Positions 7,671 through 16,232 are shown, numbered from the stretch's first letter. The stretch is DNA of 45,403 bases from Solirubrobacteraceae bacterium (GCA_017744415.1 JAGIBJ010000067.1:1-45403); one strand, 5' to 3'. The notes: generated by a model not told the origin, from the sequence alone. Translations and numbers: made by a program.

Positions 7671-9122
7671 ATGCGCCCCGCCGCCCGCCATCACCACTGT
7701 CAGAACTTCGCCCGCTCGCGGCCTGCCACCGCCGGTGACGGCCTGCCGCAGATCGAGGCCGGCATGCCCGCGCCCGCCGGCACGGGCCTCACGCGCCGCT
7801 CGATGATGATGCGCTCGCTCGGCCTCGGCCTCGCCGTCTACGGCGCGGGCGCGATGACCGGCGCGGAGCGTCTGGAGGCTGCGATCAACGACGCGCTCGC
7901 GCAGCACAAGGTGATCGTCTCGGTGTTCTTCGACGGCGGCTGGGATGCCCTCAGCGTGCTCGTGCCGTTCGGCGACGACCACACCCATGAGGCACGCCTC
8001 GCGGAGCTGCGCCCCGGCCTCTCGGGCGCGATCGACCGTGCACAGGCGCGCGTGTTCGCGCCCGATCCGAGCCTCTCGTGGAACCCGGCCGCGCAGGGCC
8101 TCGTCGATCTCTGGGACGACCCGTCGGTGGGCGTCGCCGTGATCCCGTCGGCCGGCTACCCGGATGCCGACGGTTCGCACTTCACGAGCCGCCACTACTG
8201 GGAGGTCGGTGCCCTCGACGTTGGCGGCACCAGCGGCTGGCTCGGACGGTATCTCGACCGGGTCGGCAAGCCGGACGTGCCGATCCAGGGCATCTCGATG
8301 GGCGGCTACCTCTCGCCGATGCAGGCGACCGACCGCGTGCCGGTCTCGGCCGTCTACGACATCTCCGGCTACGACTATTGGTATCCGGGTGGCTGGCGCG
8401 GCAACGGCCCGGTCGGCATCCCCGATGTCGCGACCAACAACCTGCGCTCGCTCGCGACGACCGTCACGGGCGACCCGCAGCTCGCGACCGCCCGCATGGT
8501 GACGGAGGCCAGCTTCCAGCTCGTCGAGGATCTCGCCGCCGTGCAGACCTCGCCGGCGGCCCCGGACAGCCTGTACGGCGCCAACCCGGAGGGCATCGCC
8601 CGCCAGCTGCGCGACATCGCCCGCCTGCTCGACACCCGCATCAGTGGCAACGCGCTGCCGATCCGCTGCATCTCGGTGAACGCGCAGGGCGGCTACGACA
8701 CCCACAGCGACCAGGGCGCCTCGTTCGCCGAGGACCTCAAGGCCAACTGCGACGCGATCAAGGCGTTCTGGGCCGACCTCAAGGCGCGCGGCGAGGACGA
8801 CCGCGTGTTGATGCTGTGCTGGAGCGAGTTCGGGCGCCGTCCCGAGGAGAACGGCTCCGGCGGCTGCGACCACGGCGCCGGCGGCACCGCGTTCGTGATC
8901 GGCAGCGGTGTCAAGCAGGGCATGATCGGCGAGTTCCCGGGTCTCAAGGCCTACGGGACCGCCGGCGCGGGCCTCGACGCCAACGACAACCTGCGGTACA
9001 CGACCGACTTCCGCTCGATCGAGGCCGCGATCCTCGAGCAGTGGCTCGACACCGACGCGGCGGCCGTGCTGCCAGGCGTGAGCGGTCTGGCGCGGCCGAC
9101 GCTGCTCGGTTCCCCTCATTAG
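7671..9122 (+). CDS. DUF1501 protein with twin-arginine signal (pair 1)
   Basis: This 483-residue protein belongs to DUF1501, placed in the alkaline phosphatase/sulfatase-like clan. A 40-residue N-terminal segment containing HHHCQNFARS and GLPQIEAGMPAPAGTG precedes a Tat-like signal (LTRRSMMMRSLGLGLAVYGAG, Arg42-Arg43), which is further in than usual. Domain motifs include FFDGGWDALSVL, SHFTSRHYWE, GGYDTHSDQG and CWSEFGRRPEENGSGGCDHG, the last two offering likely metal ligands. Substrate and activity are unknown. It follows its DUF1800 partner by 3 bp and is paralogous to the 10622-12016 gene. Likely Tat-exported, perhaps remaining membrane-anchored because no clear AxA cleavage site follows. 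Confidence 0.85.
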   Translation: MRPAARHHHCQNFARSRPATAGDGLPQIEAGMPAPAGTGLTRRSMMMRSLGLGLAVYGAGAMTGAERLEAAINDALAQHKVIVSVFFDGGWDALSVLVPFGDDHTHEARLAELRPGLSGAIDRAQARVFAPDPSLSWNPAAQGLVDLWDDPSVGVAVIPSAGYPDADGSHFTSRHYWEVGALDVGGTSGWLGRYLDRVGKPDVPIQGISMGGYLSPMQATDRVPVSAVYDISGYDYWYPGGWRGNGPVGIPDVATNNLRSLATTVTGDPQLATARMVTEASFQLVEDLAAVQTSPAAPDSLYGANPEGIARQLRDIARLLDTRISGNALPIRCISVNAQGGYDTHSDQGASFAEDLKANCDAIKAFWADLKARGEDDRVLMLCWSEFGRRPEENGSGGCDHGAGGTAFVIGSGVKQGMIGEFPGLKAYGTAGAGLDANDNLRYTTDFRSIEAAILEQWLDTDAAAVLPGVSGLARPTLLGSPH

Positions 9123-9241
9123 GGCACACGGTTCAGCGCGCGGGCGCCGACCTGCGGCCGAGCCCTCAGCACGCCCGTATCGTCGCCGATCAACCAATTG
9201 AGCGCGCGGATTCGCCGTCCGCGTCGCCCTCCCCGCTCGAT

Positions 9242-10615
9242 ATGGCCTCCTCCCGCTCCTCCCGCTCACCGAAGCTCGGCCGTGCCGGTGCACAACGCCT
9301 CCTCTGGCGAGCCGGCACGGGCCCGGGCAAGGGCGACCTGCGCCACTTCGGCTCGATGACGGTCGACGGCGCCGTCGACCAGCTCCTGCACCCGAAGAAG
9401 AAGCGACTGACCGGCCCGGCGCCGAGCGGCGCGTTCCTCGTCGGCGGCAACTTCGCTCCGGCCGACGAGTGGGGCCACCTGCACCTGCTGATGCTCGACC
9501 GGATGGTGCGCTCCACCGACCCGCTCGGCGAGCGCATGACCCTCGTGCTCCACGACTGGTTCGGCGTGAGCCAGTCCGGCTCCGACGTGCAGCACATGCC
9601 CGCCCACATCGCGCTGCTGCGCAACGGGTGGCGCGGCTCGTTCCGCAAGCTCCTCAAGCGCATCACGGTCGATCCGTCGATGCTGATGTTCCTCGGCGGC
9701 ACCAGCAACCGCATGGGCGCCCCGAACGAGAACTACGCCCGCGAGCTGATGGAGCTCTTCACGCTCGGCGCTGACCGCGGCGCCTACTCCGAGAGCGACG
9801 TGCGCGAGCTCGCGCGTTGCCTCACCGGCTGGCGCAACGACTGGGGCCAGAACGCCGGCGCCTACAACTTCCGGTTCGACCCGGCGTTCCACGACGCCGG
9901 CAAGAAGGAGCTCTTCAAGGGGCGCTCGTGGAAGGTCAGCGGGCGGCTGGGCTGGGAAGACGCCGTCGACGCCGTCGTCGACCATCCGATGCACGCCACG
10001 TTCGTCGCCGAGAAGCTCTGGAGCTACTTCATCCCCACCCCGCCGTCGCCGCCGACGGTGCAGGAGCTGGCGCGCACCTACCGCCGCAGCGGCGAGCACC
10101 TCCTCCCCGTCGTCCGCGCGATCCTGCGCCACCGCCGGCTGCACGATGGCGACTCGATGGTGATCCCGCCGGCCGTCTGGGCCGCGGGGCTGCTGAAGGC
10201 GCGTGGGCGCGGGATCGACACCGAGGCGTGGACGTGGCGCCTGGCCGACGCCGGCCAGATGCTCGGCCAGCCGCCGAGCGTCGCCGGATGGGACGACGAG
10301 GCGTGGCTCTCGACGTCCGCCTACTCCGCCCGCTGGGGCATCGCGATCCAGGCCGCCGGCGTCGCGCCGCTGAAGGCCGCCGACTACGACGGCATGCGTG
10401 AGACGCCGTCTGAGGCGATCGACCGGGCGATCGCGTTCTGGGGCAACCCCGAGATCGCACCGCCGCACCGCAAGGCCCTCTCCCGCGTGGCCGCCCACAA
10501 GTGGCCCGGCCACGGCCCGCTCGACAAGTACGGCTCGGAGGCCGCGTTCAACGCGACCCGCCAGAACACCCTCCGGCAGGTGCTCGTCGCCGCCCCCGAC
10601 TTCCAGGTCTGCTGA
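9242..10615 (+). CDS. DUF1800 protein (pair 2)
   Basis: This 457-residue protein consists almost entirely of the DUF1800 domain: GRAGAQRLLWRAGTGPG near the N-terminus, ERMTLVLHDWFGV, NENYARELMELFTLGADRG, LARCLTGWRNDW, VVDHPMHATFVAEKLWSYF, and RQNTLRQVLVAAPDFQVC at the end. It is clearly paralogous to the 5859-7667 product but has no long Lys-rich N-terminus, only a short Ser/Arg-rich start and a PKKKR patch. ATG 9242 is the only standard start consistent with the domain; the frame is open far upstream but there overlaps the DUF1501 gene. The 119-bp gap before it has no recognisable promoter or terminator. The next gene starts 6 bp after the stop. Confidence 0.85.
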   Translation: MASSRSSRSPKLGRAGAQRLLWRAGTGPGKGDLRHFGSMTVDGAVDQLLHPKKKRLTGPAPSGAFLVGGNFAPADEWGHLHLLMLDRMVRSTDPLGERMTLVLHDWFGVSQSGSDVQHMPAHIALLRNGWRGSFRKLLKRITVDPSMLMFLGGTSNRMGAPNENYARELMELFTLGADRGAYSESDVRELARCLTGWRNDWGQNAGAYNFRFDPAFHDAGKKELFKGRSWKVSGRLGWEDAVDAVVDHPMHATFVAEKLWSYFIPTPPSPPTVQELARTYRRSGEHLLPVVRAILRHRRLHDGDSMVIPPAVWAAGLLKARGRGIDTEAWTWRLADAGQMLGQPPSVAGWDDEAWLSTSAYSARWGIAIQAAGVAPLKAADYDGMRETPSEAIDRAIAFWGNPEIAPPHRKALSRVAAHKWPGHGPLDKYGSEAAFNATRQNTLRQVLVAAPDFQVC

Positions 10616-10621
10616 CCCGCA

Positions 10622-12016
10622 ATGAGCCACCAGCACTGCCACGACTACGCCCGTTCGCACGCCATGGCCGGCGCCGGGCTTCCGCAGATCGAGCCCGGCA
10701 TGCCGGTGCCCGCCGGCACGGGCCTCACCCGTCGCTCGATGCTCCTGCGCACCCTCGGGCTGGGCGTCGCCGTCTACGGTGGCGGCGCGCTCGCGGGCGC
10801 CCAGCGCCTCGAGGCCGCGATCAACGACGCGCTCGGTCAGCACCGCGTCGTCGTCTCGGTGTTCGTCGACGGTGGTTGGGACAACCTCTCGCTCCTCGCA
10901 CCGTTCGGGCTCGAAGCCGATCTCGCGCGGCTGCGCCCCAACCTCACGACCTCGATCGACCGCGCCAAGGCCGTGCCGCTCGACCTCGATCCGCGCCTTT
11001 CCTGGCACCCAGCTGCGGCCGGCCTGCGGGCGCTGTACGACGATCCCGCCATGGGCGTCGCGATCGCTCCCGCCATCGGCTACGACGACGCGAACTACTC
11101 GCACTTCACGAGCCGCCACTTCTGGGAGACGGGCACCACCGAGGTGAACGGCCGGACCGGCTGGATGGGCCGCTACCTGGATCGCGTCGGGAGCCCCGAT
11201 GTGCCGATCCAGGGAATCACCGTCGGCGGGTCGCTGTCGCCGTCGCTGGCAACCGGCAAGGTGCCCGTGTCGGCGATCTGGAAGGTGGACGGCTACGATT
11301 ACTGGATCCCGGGCGCCTGGGGCCCGAACGCCGACGCCGGCAACGGCGCACTCCGCCACCTGGCGGCGAAGAAGTCCGGCGACCGATGGCTCGATCAGGC
11401 GCGGCTCACCACGGGCGCGGCCTTCGGCCTGCTCGACAGCGTGCGCGCGACGAAGCCCGTCCCCGCGTCGGGCGCCGCGTACCCGACGATCCAGAGCCAG
11501 TTCGTCACGGGCCTGCGCGACACGGCCCGTCTGCTCTCGACGCGCGTCAACGGCTCGGCGCTCCCGATCCGCTGCGTCGGGCTGCGCGCGCACGGCGGCT
11601 ACGACACGCACTCCGCGCAGGAGCCGTCGTTCAGCGAGAACCTCAAGATCACCGCCGACGGCATCCGCGCGTTCTGGCAAGACCTTGCGGCCCGCGGCGA
11701 GGACGATCGCGTCGTGATGGTCGTCTGGAGCGAGTTCGGCCGGCGCCCGGCCGAGAACGGCTCCGCAGGCTGCGACCACGGCGCGGCCGGCACGGCGTTC
11801 GTGATCGGCCGCCAGATCAAGCAGGGCCTCATCGGCGAGTTCCCAGGGCTGCAGGCCGCGGGCTCGACCGGCTCGGGGCTGATGCAGGACGGCAACCTTC
11901 GCGCGACGAGCGACTTCCGCGGGCTCTACGCCGCGCTCCTCGAGCAGTGGCTCGGCACCGGGGCCGACGGGATCATCCCCGACGCCGCCAAGTTCGCCCG
12001 CCCGGGGCTCATCTGA
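10622..12016 (+). CDS. DUF1501 protein with twin-arginine signal (pair 2)
   Basis: This 464-residue DUF1501 protein is paralogous to the 7671-9122 product along its whole length. The N-terminus has the same organisation: a His/Cys cluster (SHQHCHDYARSH), GLPQIEPGMPVPAGTG, then LTRRSMLLRTLGLGVAVYGGG with Arg37-Arg38 as the Tat-like pair. Domain motifs are FVDGGWDNLSLLAP, SHFTSRHFWE, GGYDTHSAQE and WSEFGRRPAENGSAGCDHG. The stop codon overlaps the next gene's ATG (TGATG), so translation is coupled to the cupredoxin. Function unknown; export by Tat is inferred from the signal. Confidence 0.85.
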   Translation: MSHQHCHDYARSHAMAGAGLPQIEPGMPVPAGTGLTRRSMLLRTLGLGVAVYGGGALAGAQRLEAAINDALGQHRVVVSVFVDGGWDNLSLLAPFGLEADLARLRPNLTTSIDRAKAVPLDLDPRLSWHPAAAGLRALYDDPAMGVAIAPAIGYDDANYSHFTSRHFWETGTTEVNGRTGWMGRYLDRVGSPDVPIQGITVGGSLSPSLATGKVPVSAIWKVDGYDYWIPGAWGPNADAGNGALRHLAAKKSGDRWLDQARLTTGAAFGLLDSVRATKPVPASGAAYPTIQSQFVTGLRDTARLLSTRVNGSALPIRCVGLRAHGGYDTHSAQEPSFSENLKITADGIRAFWQDLAARGEDDRVVMVVWSEFGRRPAENGSAGCDHGAAGTAFVIGRQIKQGLIGEFPGLQAAGSTGSGLMQDGNLRATSDFRGLYAALLEQWLGTGADGIIPDAAKFARPGLI

Positions 12017-12894
12017 TGCCGCGCCGAGCACTCAGCGCCAGCCGCCGCCGACCGCGACTCACTGGCGCGATCGTCGCCTTCTCCCTCGCGCCCGTCACGG
12101 CCTTCGGTGTCGCCGCGCTCACCTGCGACTGCCCGGAGCACCAGCACGGCTCCACGGTCGCGGCCCATGCGACGCATCCCGGCGTGCCCGGGGCCGCCGC
12201 GATCCACGCGATGAATGCACGCTGGATCGTCCGCGACGAGCCGACCGCCACGCGCCTGGCGACGGTGATCACCACGCGCGAGGCGACGACCCAGCTCTCC
12301 AAGCGCTGCCGCACCCTGATCAAGGCCAAGCGCAGCCGCCTGACGACGACGGAGAAGCACAAGCGGCTCGGCTGCGTGCGCGAGCGCCGCGCCATCGTGC
12401 AGCGCTCGATCGCCGAGGCGACCGGCCAGCTGCCGGCCACCGCCGACCTTCCGACGGGTTCGCCCACGCCGACCCCCGCCCCTGGGTCGACACCCGCGCC
12501 CGGCGCCTCGCCTACCCCCATGCCGACCGCCACGCCGGCGCCGCGCGGTGCCTGCGCCAGTGTGCCGAACGCCGTTTACGCGGCCGTCGGCGTCGATGCC
12601 TTCGACGACGGCACTCACCTGTACTTCCAGCTCACGCGCGGCAGCGTCACCGCCGACTGCGTGAGCTTCGAGCTGCGCAACCACGACTCGCAGGCCCACA
12701 ACCTCTACGTCCAGGAGAAGGGCAGGCCGTCGACCGCCAAGCCGGTGATCGCAAACCTCGCGCCGGGCGCGGGCGGCACCGTCACGCGCGCCACCGCCGA
12801 ACTCAAGCTCGACCCGGGCACCTACACGCTGCGTTGCGTGATCCCGGGTCACGAGGCGATGACCGTCGATTTCACGGTCGTCGCGCCACGCTGA
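12016..12894 (+). CDS. Secreted or membrane-anchored cupredoxin-like protein
   Basis: This 292-residue protein has an Arg-rich N-terminus (MPRRALSASRRRPR), one hydrophobic segment (about residues 16-36) followed by CDCPEHQHGS, a helical basic region (about 85-135), a Pro/Thr/Ala linker (about 152-178), and a C-terminal cupredoxin domain (about 180-292). The type-1 copper ligands are visible: His228 in AHNLYV, Cys274, His279 and Met282 in RCVIPGHEAM (C-x4-H-x2-M). That predicts a blue-copper electron carrier or copper-binding domain outside the membrane. ATG 12016 overlaps the DUF1501 stop, giving translational coupling. No other redox partner is visible nearby. Confidence 0.8.
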   Translation: MPRRALSASRRRPRLTGAIVAFSLAPVTAFGVAALTCDCPEHQHGSTVAAHATHPGVPGAAAIHAMNARWIVRDEPTATRLATVITTREATTQLSKRCRTLIKAKRSRLTTTEKHKRLGCVRERRAIVQRSIAEATGQLPATADLPTGSPTPTPAPGSTPAPGASPTPMPTATPAPRGACASVPNAVYAAVGVDAFDDGTHLYFQLTRGSVTADCVSFELRNHDSQAHNLYVQEKGRPSTAKPVIANLAPGAGGTVTRATAELKLDPGTYTLRCVIPGHEAMTVDFTVVAPR

Positions 12895-12914
12895 CCAGCC
12901 AGGCCCGCGCTGAC

Positions 12915-12932
12915 CACGCGGACCACCGCGTG
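12915..12932 (+). terminator. Hairpin after the DUF1800/DUF1501/cupredoxin block
   Basis: CACGCGG (12915-12921) and CCGCGTG (12926-12932) form a perfect 7-bp stem with a 4-base loop, 20 bp after the cupredoxin stop. There is no T-run, which is common in GC-rich actinobacteria, so terminator function is tentative. The rest of the 147-bp gap to the photolyase shows nothing I recognise. Confidence 0.4.
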
Positions 12933-13041
12933 AGCGCGCCCACCGACCGGCACCGCCCGACGACTCGCCCGCCTGCGCCCGGCGCGCAAACCATCGCTCT
13001 GGAAAGTGAGCCGTGGAGCGTCTGATGACGTACCTCAAGTA

Positions 13042-14463
13042 ATGGCTCCAGCGATCCTCTGGTACCGCCGCGACCTGCGCGTCCACGACCTCCCCGCGTT
13101 GGCCGCCGCGATCGGCGACGGCGGCGACGACGGCGTGATCCCGGTGTTCTGCTTCGACGACCGGCTCCTCGGCGGTCGATTCGCGAGCGCGCGCCGCACG
13201 TGGTTCCTGCTGCAAACCCTTCAGGCACTCGACACGCGCTGGCACGAGCTCGGCGGGCGGCTCTGGTTCCGCCGCGGCGACCCGGCCGAGCAACTCGCCG
13301 AGGTCGTCCGCGAGACCGGTGCGACGGTGGTGCACGCGAGCGAGGAATTCAGCGGCTTCGGTCGCGCGCGCGACGCGCGCGTCGGGGCGGCCCTCGCCGA
13401 CGCCGGTGCGCAACTCGACCTGCACCCGGGCGTCGCGATCGCCTCCCGGCTTGGCGAGATCCGCACGAAGACCGGCAAGCCCCACACGGTGTTCACCCCG
13501 TTTTCCAAGGCCTGGGCCGACCAGCCGCGCCGCGAACTCATCAAAGCACCGTCGGCGCTCCACACGCCCCGTGGGCAACGCGGCGAGTTGCCCACGCTGA
13601 AATCCCTCGGCTTCGACGCCACCGACGCGCAGGTCGACGGCCCGCCGGCCGCCGGCGAGATCGCTGCGGTCGACGCCGCCAAGCGCTGGGCATCCGCGCC
13701 GCTCGCCGACTACGAATCGCGCCGCAGCGACCTCGCCGCCGTCACCTCACGGCTCTCTGCCCACCTCCACCTCGGCGCCCTCTCCCCACTGCTCCTCGAG
13801 CACCTCGTCCGCGAACACACGGGGCGCAGCGCCACCACCTACCGCACCGAGCTCGCTTGGCGCGACTTCTACCTCCAGGTGGTGCTGCACCACCCGCACG
13901 TGGCCAGGCTCGAATTCCAGGCGCGGTACCGCGAGCTGGCTTGGGAGGACGACCCGGAGGGCCTCGAGGCGTGGCAGCAGGGGCGCACGGGCTATCCCGT
14001 CGTGGATGCCGCGATGCGCGAGCTCGCCGCCACCGGCTACATGCACAACCGCGCCAGGATGATCGTGGCCTCCTTCCTCACGAAGGACCTCCACCTCGAC
14101 TGGCGCCACGGCGAGCACTGGTTCATGCGCCATCTCCTCGACGGCGACCTCGCGAGCAACAACGGCGGCTGGCAGTGGACGGCCTCCACCGGCACCGACC
14201 CGGCGCCCTACTTCCGGCGGATGTTCAACCCCACGCTCCAGCAGAAGAAGTTCGATCCGAGCGGGCGCTACGTGCGGCGCTGGTGCCCCGAACTCGCGGG
14301 CGTCCCCGACAAGCACCTCGCCGAACCGTGGAAGATGACGCCCGACGAGCAGGACGACGCCGGCTGCCGCATTGGCTACGACTACCCCGAGCCGATCGTT
14401 GATCACGCGGTCGAGCGCGCGCGGGCCGCGGAGCGTTACCAGGCGGCCGCTGCAGCGGTCTGA
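13042..14463 (+). CDS. phrB: Deoxyribodipyrimidine photolyase
   Basis: This 473-residue protein uses light to split cyclobutane pyrimidine dimers. The N-terminal alpha/beta antenna domain starts at once (ILWYRRDLRVHDLPAL). The C-terminal FAD domain carries TYRTELAWRDFYLQVV, WQQGRTGYPVVDAAMREL, GYMHNRARMIVASFLTKDL, and the DNA/FAD signature SNNGGWQWTASTGTDPAPYF followed by RRMFNP. All parts of a class I CPD photolyase are present and the length is normal. ATG 13042 gives the natural N-terminus; the frame is open 12 codons upstream but encodes nothing conserved. The antenna cofactor cannot be judged from sequence; some actinobacterial enzymes use an 8-HDF-type deazaflavin, and deazaflavin synthesis genes follow. 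Confidence 0.92.
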   Translation: MAPAILWYRRDLRVHDLPALAAAIGDGGDDGVIPVFCFDDRLLGGRFASARRTWFLLQTLQALDTRWHELGGRLWFRRGDPAEQLAEVVRETGATVVHASEEFSGFGRARDARVGAALADAGAQLDLHPGVAIASRLGEIRTKTGKPHTVFTPFSKAWADQPRRELIKAPSALHTPRGQRGELPTLKSLGFDATDAQVDGPPAAGEIAAVDAAKRWASAPLADYESRRSDLAAVTSRLSAHLHLGALSPLLLEHLVREHTGRSATTYRTELAWRDFYLQVVLHHPHVARLEFQARYRELAWEDDPEGLEAWQQGRTGYPVVDAAMRELAATGYMHNRARMIVASFLTKDLHLDWRHGEHWFMRHLLDGDLASNNGGWQWTASTGTDPAPYFRRMFNPTLQQKKFDPSGRYVRRWCPELAGVPDKHLAEPWKMTPDEQDDAGCRIGYDYPEPIVDHAVERARAAERYQAAAAAV

Positions 14464-14486
14464 TCGCGATCGCCGCGCGGGTCCGT

Positions 14487-14492
14487 TAGCGT
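14487..14492 (+). promoter_or_regulatory. -10 element of npdG
   Basis: TAGCGT lies exactly seven bases before GTG 14500, supporting a leaderless transcript and that GTG rather than the GTG at 14494. Confidence 0.5.
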
Positions 14493-14499
14493 CGTGGCG

Positions 14500-15246
14500 G
14501 TGACGCGCGCCCCCGACTCCCCAGCGCCGGTCGCGATCGTCGGCGGGTCCGGCGCGCTCGGCTCGGCACTGGCGCTCCGCCTCGCCATCGCCGGGGTCCC
14601 GATCCTGCTCGGCTCGCGTGATGAAGGCCGCGCCGCCGAGGCTGCGGCTCGCCTCGCCGCTCGGCTTCCCGAGGGCGCTCCGAGCCCCTCGCCTGGGGGC
14701 AACGCGGAGGTGGTCGCCGGTGCCGAGGTCATCCTCCTGTGCGTGCCGTTCCGCAGCCACTCGGAGACGTTCACGAACCTCCGGGATCACTTGCGCGCCG
14801 GCCAGCTCCTGATCGACGCCACCGTGCCGCTCGCAGCGGCGATCTCGGGCAAGGCGACGCGCACGATCGGCGTGTGGCAGGGCTCCGCCGCCCAGCAGGC
14901 GCTCGAGATGGCGCCCGACGGCGTGCGTGTCGTCTCGGCGCTGCACACCGTCTCCGCGAAGACGCTCGCCGACACCTCCGCGCCGCTGGCCGAGGACGTG
15001 CTCGTCTGCGGCGATCGCAAGGCCGACAAGCGTGAGGCTGCCGGACTTCTGCAGCGCATCGACGGGTTGCGCGTGGTCGACGCCGGCCCCCTCGAGCAGT
15101 CCCGCATCGTCGAACAGCTCACGGCCACGCTGATCGGCATCAACGTCCGTTACCGCACGCACGCCGGCATCCGGATCACCGGGCTGCCGGACGATCTGTG
15201 GCCCACGCCCTCCGAGCCTTCACCCACGTCCAAGGAGCCCCGATGA
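14500..15246 (+). CDS. npdG: NADPH:F420 oxidoreductase
   Basis: This 248-residue protein transfers hydride between NADP(H) and coenzyme F420. The N-terminus is the Rossmann dinucleotide site VAIVGGSGALGSALALRLA, followed by LLGSRDEGRAAEAA, whose Ser-Arg pair fits NADP 2'-phosphate binding. The F420-binding part holds LLCVPFRSHSETF, LIDATVPL, VVSALHTVSAKTLAD and a C-terminal NVRYRTHAGIRITGLP, all typical of the family. Start GTG 14500 is favoured by the -10 spacing. Its stop overlaps the cofD start by 4 bp (ATGA), so it is translated together with F420 biosynthesis genes, which supports F420 rather than another cofactor. Confidence 0.87.
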   Translation: MTRAPDSPAPVAIVGGSGALGSALALRLAIAGVPILLGSRDEGRAAEAAARLAARLPEGAPSPSPGGNAEVVAGAEVILLCVPFRSHSETFTNLRDHLRAGQLLIDATVPLAAAISGKATRTIGVWQGSAAQQALEMAPDGVRVVSALHTVSAKTLADTSAPLAEDVLVCGDRKADKREAAGLLQRIDGLRVVDAGPLEQSRIVEQLTATLIGINVRYRTHAGIRITGLPDDLWPTPSEPSPTSKEPR

Positions 15247-16190
15247 GCACGCCCGACCACGCCGAGACGAAGGTCGTCCTGCTCTCCGGAGGCACGGGGG
15301 GCGCGAAGCTGGCCCGCGGCTTGCTCGACGTCGTCGGCGGCGGCCTCACGGTGCTCGCGAACGTCGCGGACGACATCGAGATCTACGGCGCCCACGTGTC
15401 GCCCGATCCCGATCTCGTGAGCTACTGGCTCGCGCACCGCGTCGATCCTCGCGGCTGGGGCATCGAGGGCGACTCGTTCACGGTGATGGACGAGCTCAAA
15501 GCGCTCGGCGAAGACATCTGGTTCAACTTGGGCGACCGCGACCTCGCCGTCTGCGTGCAGCGCGCGCAGTGGTTCAAGGAGGGCGTGCGCCCGACGGAGG
15601 CCCTCGCGCGACTCACCGAACGCCTCGGCATCGCCGCGACGGTGCTCCCGCCGACCGACGACCAACTCCGAACCACCGTCGAAGCGCGCGGCAAGCGCAC
15701 CGGCGTGCAGGACTTCCTGATCCGCCGTCACGGCGCCGGCCCGATCAGCGACGTCACCGTCACCGGCCTCGAGGAGGCGACGGTCACGCCCGAGACCTTC
15801 GCGGCGATCGAGGCGGCCGACCTGATCATCATCGGCCCGTCGAACCCCGCCCTCTCGATTACGCCGATCCTCGGCCTGCCGGGGCTGCGCGCGGCTGTGA
15901 AGGCCGCTTCGGCTCCCGTGATCACCGTGTCGCCTCTGGTGCAGGGCCGTGTGCTCAAGGGCCCGACCGATCTGTTCCTCGATCACCTCGGCGTCACCCA
16001 CGACGCGGCCGGCATCGCCTCGCTCTACGAGGACGTGACCGACGGCGTGATGAGCGACGACGCACCGACCGCTGCCTTCCCGACCGACCGGATCCAGCAC
16101 CGGCAGGTCGACGTGCTGCTCGACACGCCTGAGCGCCGCCGCGAGGTCGCGCGCGCGCTGCTCGAGTTCGCCGAGGCCCTCGATGGTTGA
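15243..16190 (+). CDS. cofD: 2-phospho-L-lactate (or PEP) transferase, F420 synthesis
   Basis: This 315-residue CofD/FbiA enzyme transfers the activated lactyl or enolpyruvyl phosphate from its GDP-linked donor onto the deazaflavin Fo, making (dehydro-)F420-0. Motifs: LLSGGTGGAKLARGL at the N-terminus, NVADDIEIYGAHVSPDPDL, WGIEGDSFTV, NLGDRDLAVCVQR and LIIIGPSNPALSITPIL. Length is usual for the family. It starts inside the npdG stop (ATGA) and is followed by cofC after 39 bp. In actinobacteria the donor is usually made from PEP, but sequence alone does not decide between PEP and phospholactate here. Confidence 0.93.
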   Translation: MSTPDHAETKVVLLSGGTGGAKLARGLLDVVGGGLTVLANVADDIEIYGAHVSPDPDLVSYWLAHRVDPRGWGIEGDSFTVMDELKALGEDIWFNLGDRDLAVCVQRAQWFKEGVRPTEALARLTERLGIAATVLPPTDDQLRTTVEARGKRTGVQDFLIRRHGAGPISDVTVTGLEEATVTPETFAAIEAADLIIIGPSNPALSITPILGLPGLRAAVKAASAPVITVSPLVQGRVLKGPTDLFLDHLGVTHDAAGIASLYEDVTDGVMSDDAPTAAFPTDRIQHRQVDVLLDTPERRREVARALLEFAEALDG

Positions 16191-16219
16191 CCCACGGCGG
16201 CGTCGTGAAATCGATCATC

Positions 16220-16225
16220 TAGGCT
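16220..16225 (+). promoter_or_regulatory. -10 element of cofC
   Basis: TAGGCT is seven bases before the second of two adjacent ATGs (16233), pointing to that ATG as a leaderless start and to a promoter inside the cluster. Confidence 0.45.
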
Positions 16226-16232
16226 CGGCATG

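Noticed and set aside
8078..9241. Upstream extension of the second DUF1800 frame
   Set aside because: The extension overlaps the DUF1501 gene in another frame, encodes Arg/Pro-rich sequence and contains no part of the domain; ATG 9242 is the natural start.
5844..9293. Very long minus-strand open frame opposite the first DUF1800/DUF1501 pair
   Set aside because: It is Arg/Ala/Val/Glu-rich with no domain, lies fully antisense to two strong genes and is explained by high third-position GC. The same holds for the minus-strand frames at 9266-12031 and 34700-37480.
10029..10460. Minus-strand frame of 143 codons inside DUF1800 copy 2
   Set aside because: Arg/Pro/Ser-rich, no start context, antisense to a conserved domain.
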